Shown piece by piece: positions 58,123-64,000 of a DNA stretch of 64,000 nucleotides (positions are counted from its first letter, which is position 1; each line of letters begins with the position of its first letter). This DNA is from Caloranaerobacter sp050286925. GTDB taxonomy: Bacteria > Bacillota > Clostridia > Tissierellales > Thermohalobacteraceae. A model generated the notes under the pieces. It saw nothing but the letters and a program-made list of their open reading frames with translations. It did no database searches and was not told the DNA's origin. The translations under genes and the position numbers were made by a program. The stretch covers positions 21,209 through 85,208 of the forward strand of contig NZ_JBFWFX010000010.1 in assembly GCF_050286925.1 (NCBI RefSeq), read 5' to 3'.

Positions 58123-59765
58123 CCTAATATTTCTTTCATATCAGCTTCTGCATTTGAAATAGGTTTTATATTGAACTTATCAACTAATACTTGTAATACG
58201 TTTGGTGAAATGAATGCTGGTAAAGTTGGTCCAAGATAAATATTTTTGATATTTAATGATAATAATGTAAGAAGAATACATACTGCTTTTTGCTCATACC
58301 ATGATAGTATCATTGATAGAGGTAGTTCATTTACATCACATTCAAAAGCATCTGCAAGAGCAACTGCTATTTTTATAGCTGAATAAGCGTCATTACATTG
58401 ACCTACATCCAATAATCTTGGGAATTCTCCAATTTTACCAAAGTCTTTTTTATTAAATCTATATTTTCCACAAGCTAATGTTAAAATTATTGTATCCTTT
58501 GGTGTTTTTTCAGCAAATTCAGTATAATAATTTCTTCCTGGTCTAGCACCATCACATCCACCTATTAAGAAGAAGTGTCTGATATCACCTTTTTTTACAG
58601 CCTCAATAATTTTATCAGATAGGCTTAATACCGTATTATGTCCAAATCCTACTAAAATTTTCTTTTCTTCTTCGTCTTCTTGCCAACCACCAAGCTCTAA
58701 AGCTTTTTCTATTAAAGGTGTAAAATCTTTTTTACCATTTACTTCTTCTATATGAGCTACATCTGGCCAACCTACTATGCTAGTAGTAAAAATTCTGTCT
58801 TTATAGCTGTCTCTAGGTTTTTGTAAACAGTTTGTTGTCATTAATATTGCACCAGGTATGTTATCGAATTCTTTTTGTTGGTCTTGCCATGCACCACCGT
58901 AGTTACCAACTAAATGCGGATATTTTTTAAGTTCAGGATATGCATGAGCTGGTAACATTTCTCCGTGAGTATAAATATTTATACCTTTACCTTCTGTTTG
59001 CTCAAGAAGTTCTTTTAAATCTTTTAAGTCGTGACCAGAAACTATTATGAAAGGTCCTTTTTTCTTAGTTATTAATACTTCAGTTGGTTCAGGATTACCA
59101 TAGGCACCAGTATTAGCACTATCTAATAATTCCATACACTTGAAGTTAACTTGACCTAATTCCATATTTAGATTAAATAAATCATCTATAGTTAAATTAT
59201 CATTTAAAGTAGCAGCTAGTCCTTTATAGAAGAAATTATTTACAGTCTCATCAGTTTTACCTAAAACATAAGCATGGTGTGCATATGCAGCCATTCCTTT
59301 TAAACCATAAATAAGTAGTTCTCTAAGTGAACGAATATCTTGATCTAAGTCTTCATCAGCCATTATTCCAACTTTTTTTGCATCATTTATCATTTCTTCT
59401 TTTGTTGAAGGTACTTTGTAACTTGCAGCGTCTGGAATAGGTCCTTCAATATCTCCAGCTAATTCTTTAAGATTTTCTTTTACTTCAGCAGCTTTCTTAA
59501 TATATTCAACAAATCTTTCGGCATCAAAGTTAACATTAGTTAAAGTAGCAAACATTGCATCCATAACAAACTTATGAATTTCTTCATCAATTTTTTTGCC
59601 TTTTTCTAATGCTTTCTGCCCATAAAAACCTATTCCTTTTAGTAAGTAAATAAGTAAGTCTTGTAGAGCTGCAACTTCTGGGTCTTTTCCACAAACACCT
59701 ATTTTAACACAACCTTTTCCACCTGCTGTTTGTTCACATTGATAACAAAACATTTGATTATCCAT
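58119..59765 (-). CDS. hcp: Hydroxylamine reductase (hybrid cluster protein)
   Basis: 548 residues, the class found in strict anaerobes. The N-terminal cluster motif is C7-X2-C10-X8-C19-X5-C25. Hybrid-cluster ligands are seen at SGHDLKDL, YTHGEMLPAH, GAILMTTNCLQKP, GGCDGARPGR, LACGKYRF and VGQCNDAYSA. It reduces hydroxylamine and, more likely in vivo, nitric oxide, protecting from nitrosative stress. Start ATG 59765 follows AGGATGG. A CRP/FNR-like palindrome upstream suggests HcpR control. No hcr reductase gene is adjacent. Confidence 0.96.
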   Translation of the reverse strand: MDNQMFCYQCEQTAGGKGCVKIGVCGKDPEVAALQDLLIYLLKGIGFYGQKALEKGKKIDEEIHKFVMDAMFATLTNVNFDAERFVEYIKKAAEVKENLKELAGDIEGPIPDAASYKVPSTKEEMINDAKKVGIMADEDLDQDIRSLRELLIYGLKGMAAYAHHAYVLGKTDETVNNFFYKGLAATLNDNLTIDDLFNLNMELGQVNFKCMELLDSANTGAYGNPEPTEVLITKKKGPFIIVSGHDLKDLKELLEQTEGKGINIYTHGEMLPAHAYPELKKYPHLVGNYGGAWQDQQKEFDNIPGAILMTTNCLQKPRDSYKDRIFTTSIVGWPDVAHIEEVNGKKDFTPLIEKALELGGWQEDEEEKKILVGFGHNTVLSLSDKIIEAVKKGDIRHFFLIGGCDGARPGRNYYTEFAEKTPKDTIILTLACGKYRFNKKDFGKIGEFPRLLDVGQCNDAYSAIKIAVALADAFECDVNELPLSMILSWYEQKAVCILLTLLSLNIKNIYLGPTLPAFISPNVLQVLVDKFNIKPISNAEADMKEILG

Positions 59766-59792
59766 AACTAACCATCCTATTGTCTTTCTTTA

Positions 59793-59840
59793 ATTATAAT
59801 ATACCCAAAATTTAAAAATAATTCAGTGATTTGAATCACA
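59793..59840 (-). promoter_or_regulatory. Promoter and HcpR-like operator of hcp
   Basis: On the minus strand TGTGATTCAAATCACT (59840-59825) is a TGTGA-N6-TCACT palindrome close to the HcpR/CRP consensus, followed by -10 boxes TATATT (59803-59798) or TATAAT (59798-59793). The palindrome centre would lie about 41 to 47 bases before the start, as for an activated promoter without a good -35. Confidence 0.65.
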
Positions 59841-59847
59841 AAAAGAA

Positions 59848-59881
59848 AAAACCTTCTATTAGCTTGACTAATAGAAGGTTT
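59848..59881 (-). terminator. Terminator of the ACT-like gene at 59895
   Basis: AACCTTCTATTAG/CTAATAGAAGGTT stem; on the minus strand it is followed by TTTTTTC. Confidence 0.88.
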
Positions 59882-59894
59882 GATTGATATAAGA

Positions 59895-60158
59895 TTAATA
59901 AGAGAAATCCATTTTTCTAACTACAACGCCATTTATCGCACTTAATTTTTCTTCTAATTCATTACATTTATCACCACAATTATTAATTAATTCAAGTAGT
60001 ATTAATCCTTTTTCTGTACAGTTATTATTATCTTCTGCTTGTTGATGTAGACCTAATCTAGTTTTAATAATACATCCGTAATCAGTCAATATTTTTTGTA
60101 CTTCAGATACTTCCTCGAAACGATTGTCAATTTGCAGACCTAAAATTATTTTTGACAT
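59895..60158 (-). CDS. Small ACT/TM1266-like protein
   Basis: 87 residues: MSKIILGLQIDNR, EVQKILTDYGCIIKTRLGLHQ, GLILLELI and LEEKLSAINGVVVRKMDFS. The beta-alpha-beta-beta-alpha-beta order and the IIKTRLGLH motif resemble the small ferredoxin-fold proteins related to TM1266, of which another copy lies at 33921. The Cys/Asn-rich middle (NNNCTEKG; NNCGDKC) is unusual. ATG 60158 follows GGAGGGA. A regulatory or metabolite-binding role is plausible but unproven. Confidence 0.65.
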   Translation of the reverse strand: MSKIILGLQIDNRFEEVSEVQKILTDYGCIIKTRLGLHQQAEDNNNCTEKGLILLELINNCGDKCNELEEKLSAINGVVVRKMDFSY

Positions 60159-60247
60159 ATTATCCCTCCATATATATTTTTTTAATTTTATCATAATATT
60201 ATCAAAAAACTATTTTTTTAAACATAGTTTGAATATAAACATACATA

Positions 60248-61879
60248 TTAATCTCCTAAAAGAATACTGATATCTAGTAATTTCTGCTGTAATTCTATAA
60301 GTTTATTTTTCAATTTATCATAATCTTTTTTCAATATCTCTTCATCAATAATTTTTTCAGTATTAGCAATTAAAACTTCAAACTGATTATATACTTCTTG
60401 TAGTTCTTTTTTAATGTTTTCTTTCTTTTTAAGAGGTTCTAATATTTCACCATGATAAACTTTTGCTTCATTGTCTTTAAATTCATAAATATATCCCATA
60501 TTTGGTATGATAGTATCGACTTTGTAGGTTTCTTTAATTAATTCTGCTAATTTTTTGGCTGATTGCTCTTCACCGTGAACTACAAAGACTTTTTCGGGGA
60601 ATTTTTTGAAACCTTTTAACCAATCCATTAGACCTTTTTGATCAGCGTGGCCAGAGAAACCTTCAATACTATATATTTCTGCTAAAACGCTTATTTCTTC
60701 TCCTAATATTTTGACTTTTTTTGCACCATCTTTGAGCATTCTGCCTAAAGTACCTTCTGCTTGATAACCTACAAATATAACACTATTTTCTTTTTTCCAA
60801 AGATTATGCTTAAGATGATGCCTAATTCTACCAGCAGTACACATTCCACTAGCTGAAATAATGACTTTTGGATAATTATATTCGTTTAGTCTCATAGATT
60901 CTTTTTGGTCGTTAATAAAATAAAGATTTTCAAATTCAAACGGATTATCTCCGCTTAGTATGAGTTTTTTGGTTTCATCATCAAAACAATATGGATTGTC
61001 TTTAAAAACTTGAGTAGCTGAAACTGCCATTGGACTGTCAACATAGATAGGTATTTTTTTATATGTTTCCATGATGTCTAAATTCTCATAATAATTGTTT
61101 AATTCATAGATTAATTCTTGAGTTCTTCCTACAGCAAACGAAGGTATAATAACTGTACCGCCTCTAGATACGGTTTTATCTATTATTTCTATTAATTTAT
61201 TAGTCCTTTCAGCAACGCTTTCATGTAATCTATCGCCATATGTTGATTCTATAATTAAATAGTCTGCTTCTTCTATAAGTTCTGGGTCTCTTAGTATAGG
61301 TTTGTTTTTCATTCCTAAGTCGCCAGAATAAACTATTTTCACTGTTTTGTTTTTTTCTGTAATCCATAATTCTATTATTGAAGAACCAAGCAGATGACCA
61401 GCATCTCTAAATCTGACTTGGATATTTTCGTTTAGATTAATTTTTTGATTATATAAAACAGGTTTAAAGTAGTTTAAACTTATATTAGCATCTTCTACCG
61501 TATATAGAGGGTTAATAGGAGCTTTACCGGCACGTATACGTTTCCTGTTAAGCCATTTTGTATCTGATTCTTGTATATGACCACTATCTAATAGCATGAT
61601 TTTACATAAATCATAAGTAGCTTTTGTACAAATTATTTTACCTTTAAAGCCTTCCTTTACTAATTTTGGAATTCTACCACTATGGTCTATATGAGCATGA
61701 CTAAGCAAAACAAAATCAATTTCAGAAGGATTATATTCAAAATCCTTGTAATTTAGTTTTTCTAGTTCTTCACTACCTTGGAACATACCACAGTCGATTA
61801 AAATTTTGTATTTATCTGTTGTAATTAAGTGATTAGAACCTGTTACAATTTCAGCAGCTCCATAAAAATGTATTTTCAT
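60248..61879 (-). CDS. Metallo-beta-lactamase/beta-CASP ribonuclease-like protein
   Basis: 543 residues. MBL motifs: LLSHAHIDHSGRIPKL (HxHxDH) near residue 58, DAGHLLGSSIIEL and YSGDLG. The beta-CASP insert follows (IIESTYGDRLH; PSFAVGRTQELIY; VDSPMA; ISASGMCTAGRI), then the last MBL histidine in GFSGHADQKGLMDWL. This is the CPSF73/YSH1-like group of bacterial RNA-processing enzymes. The C-terminal 60 residues form a coiled coil (KKENIKKELQEVYNQFEVL), probably for dimerisation. ATG 61879 follows AGGAGGAGTG. Monocistronic. Confidence 0.9.
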   Translation of the reverse strand: MKIHFYGAAEIVTGSNHLITTDKYKILIDCGMFQGSEELEKLNYKDFEYNPSEIDFVLLSHAHIDHSGRIPKLVKEGFKGKIICTKATYDLCKIMLLDSGHIQESDTKWLNRKRIRAGKAPINPLYTVEDANISLNYFKPVLYNQKINLNENIQVRFRDAGHLLGSSIIELWITEKNKTVKIVYSGDLGMKNKPILRDPELIEEADYLIIESTYGDRLHESVAERTNKLIEIIDKTVSRGGTVIIPSFAVGRTQELIYELNNYYENLDIMETYKKIPIYVDSPMAVSATQVFKDNPYCFDDETKKLILSGDNPFEFENLYFINDQKESMRLNEYNYPKVIISASGMCTAGRIRHHLKHNLWKKENSVIFVGYQAEGTLGRMLKDGAKKVKILGEEISVLAEIYSIEGFSGHADQKGLMDWLKGFKKFPEKVFVVHGEEQSAKKLAELIKETYKVDTIIPNMGYIYEFKDNEAKVYHGEILEPLKKKENIKKELQEVYNQFEVLIANTEKIIDEEILKKDYDKLKNKLIELQQKLLDISILLGD

Positions 61880-62099
61880 TCCCACTCCTCCTAACTCTGT
61901 TGTGTTGTTTGTCCAATTGTAAACCGTTTAATATATAAAATATATACCCATTTATTTCTACATAAAAAAACAAAAATCCTCTTTAGGGACATAAATCTAA
62001 AGTAGAATAGATAAAAATAGAAAAATTTATTAGTATTTAGCAGGAATTTTTTGAAATACATAGAATATATCCTTTTAGTATACAAATTAATATAAAAAT

Positions 62100-62253
62100 T
62101 ATAGGTGCCCGTTTAGGGAGAATAGGGAATGGAGTGGAAATCTCCAGCGGACCCGCCACTGTGAAGGTGAGCCTTTAAACATGATGCCACTGGATATTAA
62201 TCTGGGAAGGCGTTTAAAGGTGTTGAACCTGAGCCAGGAGACCTGCCTATAAT
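62100..62253 (+). ncRNA. Cobalamin (AdoCbl) riboswitch
   Basis: Conserved blocks appear in order: AGGTGCCCG, AGAATAGGGAA, CCAGCGGACCCGCCACTGTG (B12 box region), GCCACTGG, CTGGGAAGGCG and TGAGCCAGGAGACCTGCCT. AGGTGCC/GGAGACCTGCCT closes the structure. Binding of adenosylcobalamin should reduce expression of the downstream cobT. Confidence 0.97.
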
Positions 62254-62274
62254 TTACATAAAACTCATGGATGA

Positions 62275-62328
62275 TGGTAAAGTTCATGGTTTGTTTGTCA
62301 TGCACAAATAAACTATGAACTTTTTTAG
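62275..62328 (+). terminator. Riboswitch-linked terminator before cobT
   Basis: AAAGTTCATGGTTT pairs with AACTATGAACTTT (one mismatch), followed by T6. It lies between the riboswitch and cobT and is the expected off-state structure. Confidence 0.85.
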
Positions 62329-62367
62329 TTATAAGAAAATAAATATAGAAAAGAAGGGGGACAAAAT

Positions 62368-63414
62368 ATGGATTTATTAAAACAAACTATTAGTAAAATT
62401 GGAGAACTCGATAAGGAAGCTATGGCAAAGGCAAAAGAAAGGGTGGATAATCTTATTAAACCGCCCGGGAGTTTAGGAAGATTGGAGGAGATAGTCATTC
62501 AGCTTGCAGGAATAACGGGGGAACTTTATCCAAAGGTAGATAAAAAAGTGGTTATAGTTATGGCAGCAGACCACGGCGTTTTTGAAGAAGGAGTTGTAGT
62601 ATTTCCGCAGGAAGTAACAGAAATTCAAACTAGAAATATGGCAAGAGGGGTAACAGGAGTTTGTGCATTAGCGAAACAAGCTAGAGCTGATGTAGTACCT
62701 GTAGATATAGGTGTGAAGGTAGATATAGATGAGATTGGAATAATAAGTAGGAAAGTAAAGTATGGAACAGATAATATGGCTAAAGGGCCTGCTATGAGTA
62801 GAGAGGAAGCCATAAAATCTTTAGAAGTTGGAATACAAGTTGCTGAAGAACAGATTAAAAAAGGAAAAAATATTTTGGCAACTGGAGAAATGGGAATATG
62901 TAATACCACTCCAAGTGCGGCGATTGTTTCGGTTATATGTGGATATGATCCTTTTGAAGTAACGGGAATAGGAGCTAATTTTCCAGTAGAAAGACTTGAA
63001 TATAAAGCTGGAGTAGTGAAGAGAGCTATAGAAATAAATAATCCTAATCCGAAGGATGGGATAGATGTTCTTGCTAAAGTTGGAGGGCTTGAAATAGGCG
63101 GAATGGCTGGAGTGATGCTTGCGGGAGCAGCTAATAGGGTGCCGGTAGTGATAGATGGATTTATTTCTCTGGCAGCTGCTCTTATAGCATGTACTATAGA
63201 GCCTAAAACTAAAAATTTTCTTATACCTTCCCATGCATCGAAGGAAAAGGGAGCAGTATATGCAGCAGAGTTTCTTGGACTAAAACCAATGCTTTACATG
63301 GATATGAGACTTGGAGAAGGAACGGGGGCAGTACTTGCTTTAAATTTAATTGAGGCAGCTACGTATATGAATAATGAAATGATTACGTTCGCTGAAGCCG
63401 GGATACCAGTATAA
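62368..63414 (+). CDS. cobT: Nicotinate-nucleotide--dimethylbenzimidazole phosphoribosyltransferase
   Basis: 348 residues, the usual CobT size. It shows LIKPPGSLGRLEEI near residue 30, MAADHGVFEEGVVVFPQEVT near residue 70, GEMGICNTTPSAAIV near residue 172 and the catalytic region FAEAGIPV at the C-terminus. It makes alpha-ribazole phosphate for the lower ligand of cobalamin. ATG 62368 follows AAGGGGG. It is controlled by the riboswitch upstream. No other cob gene is in the window. Confidence 0.95.
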   Translation: MDLLKQTISKIGELDKEAMAKAKERVDNLIKPPGSLGRLEEIVIQLAGITGELYPKVDKKVVIVMAADHGVFEEGVVVFPQEVTEIQTRNMARGVTGVCALAKQARADVVPVDIGVKVDIDEIGIISRKVKYGTDNMAKGPAMSREEAIKSLEVGIQVAEEQIKKGKNILATGEMGICNTTPSAAIVSVICGYDPFEVTGIGANFPVERLEYKAGVVKRAIEINNPNPKDGIDVLAKVGGLEIGGMAGVMLAGAANRVPVVIDGFISLAAALIACTIEPKTKNFLIPSHASKEKGAVYAAEFLGLKPMLYMDMRLGEGTGAVLALNLIEAATYMNNEMITFAEAGIPV

Positions 63415-63441
63415 AGATACAAGGGGACGGTTTTTTGTTTC
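63413..63441. repeat. Half copy of the GACGGTTCT palindrome after cobT
   Basis: GATACAAGGGGACGGTTTTT follows the cobT stop at once. The right arm is missing. Confidence 0.6.
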
Positions 63442-63528
63442 CTTTTTATTTCTATCAGGATGTAGTAGAACTATTTTGTGTTACTAATATTATCTTCTAG
63501 ATATAGATTTTAAATAAAATATAGATGA

Positions 63529-63577
63529 GCATAGTTTCTAACACTTTTTAAAGTTAGAAACTATGCTTTATTTAATT
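63529..63577. terminator. Probable terminator downstream of cobT
   Basis: GCATAGTTTCTAAC and GTTAGAAACTATGC are a perfect 14-base stem with loop ACTTTTTAAA, followed by TTTATTTAATTTT. Nothing else is seen between it and 63834 apart from AT-rich DNA. Confidence 0.75.
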
Positions 63578-63834
63578 TTAAACTATTTTACTTTTATATA
63601 AAACCAATCATATAAAAATAAAGAATATTTGATATTCCATATATATATTATATAATCTATATTAGATAATATAAACAATTATAGTTTTTTAAATGGTTGC
63701 AGGTTTTTACAAAAGATAAGACTAATAAACAGGTTTTAAAATTCCACATAGTTAAATACTCTAGAGACGAAAGAAATTGTTTGTATGTATGGGATAGTGT
63801 TAGCAAGAGTACTATAATAGAGGTGTTGTATTTA

Positions 63835-64000
63835 ATGTATAATATATGGATATCAGCAAAAATAATTAGTTCATCAGAAAATCCACTTGCAAATATATAT
63901 AAAAGTTATGATTGGTGGGAGAAGGCTATATCTATTGCATTAAAGACGGCAGATAGATATGAGTTCAGACTTTGGCCAGATGATGTAAAATCGATAGAAG
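63835..64000 (+). CDS. Start of an unrecognised gene, cut by the window edge
   Basis: ATG 63835 follows AGAGGTG and stays open for 55 codons to the edge (SAKIISSSENPLANIYKSYD, then WWEKAISIALKTADRYEFRLW). The sequence is rich in aromatic residues, apparently soluble, and not recognised. Only the N-terminus is visible. Confidence 0.55.
   Translation, partial: MYNIWISAKIISSSENPLANIYKSYDWWEKAISIALKTADRYEFRLWPDDVKSIE

Noticed and set aside
61891..62085. Minus-strand ORF of 64 codons upstream of the beta-CASP gene
   Set aside because: Aromatic/Lys-rich translation of AT-rich DNA, no ribosome site, no conserved motif.

Overview
The window looks like chromosome of a low-GC, spore-forming, anaerobic Firmicute (class Clostridia). 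The DNA is AT-rich with strong Shine-Dalgarno sites. It carries a ferredoxin-dependent 2-oxoacid oxidoreductase, the [FeFe]-hydrogenase maturase HydG with a TM1266-type regulator, an anaerobe-type hybrid cluster protein, a CotF-like spore coat protein and a Spo0E-like phosphatase. I cannot name the species.

Layout. 0-8 kb: korDABC, a YitT membrane protein, glmM and glmS, with a glmS ribozyme in the glmS leader. 8-19.5 kb: an accessory patch. It has a PHP phosphatase, two copies of a pyrophosphatase-like/flavin-type fusion gene (one broken by a deletion), fossils of signal peptidase I and TnpB, a lipoprotein, a decayed HsdR joined to an IS21-type transposase N-terminus, an orphan 6-repeat CRISPR array with its leader, an MFS exporter and RsgA. 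20-23.4 kb: larC-larE-larB for the nickel-pincer cofactor and a ferritin-like protein. 23.5-26 kb: a glycosidase remnant, a split LysO exporter, a SprT-like peptidase and a MITE-like IS relic. 26-30.5 kb: divergent fabF/acpP-like and bioF-bioH-bioC genes around a probable BirA operator. 30.5-40 kb: dsdA, a TM1266-hydG operon behind a terminator-bearing leader, cotF-like, a yrrT-luxS-mccB-like methyl-cycle operon and phnDEC-type ABC transporter genes.

40-58 kb looks like a metal and envelope-stress island. An NtrC-type sigma-54 activator (40271) and an NtrB-like kinase (56659) lie at its two ends. Between them are three well-spaced -24/-12 promoters, each in front of a small Cys-rich or His-rich metal-binding protein (LDCC-type peptide, membrane zinc ribbon, YHS protein). 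The same stretch holds PspA, SHOCT proteins, a Met-rich secreted protein, a CusRS-like pair with a Met/His-rich sensor loop, a YVTN propeller, a membrane aminopropyltransferase-like protein, and CopA-CopZ behind a CsoR-like operator. 58-64 kb: hcp with an HcpR-like site, an ACT-like small protein, a beta-CASP nuclease and cobT under a cobalamin riboswitch.

The most unusual element is a dispersed structured repeat of about 120-205 bp (4 long copies, 2 short copies, at least 2 fragments). It sits mostly in 5' leaders, and every copy that keeps its middle carries a DnaA-box sequence (TTATCCACA exactly in four copies, one mismatch in two). A second family of GACGGTTCT/AACCGTC palindromes is scattered through the accessory patch.
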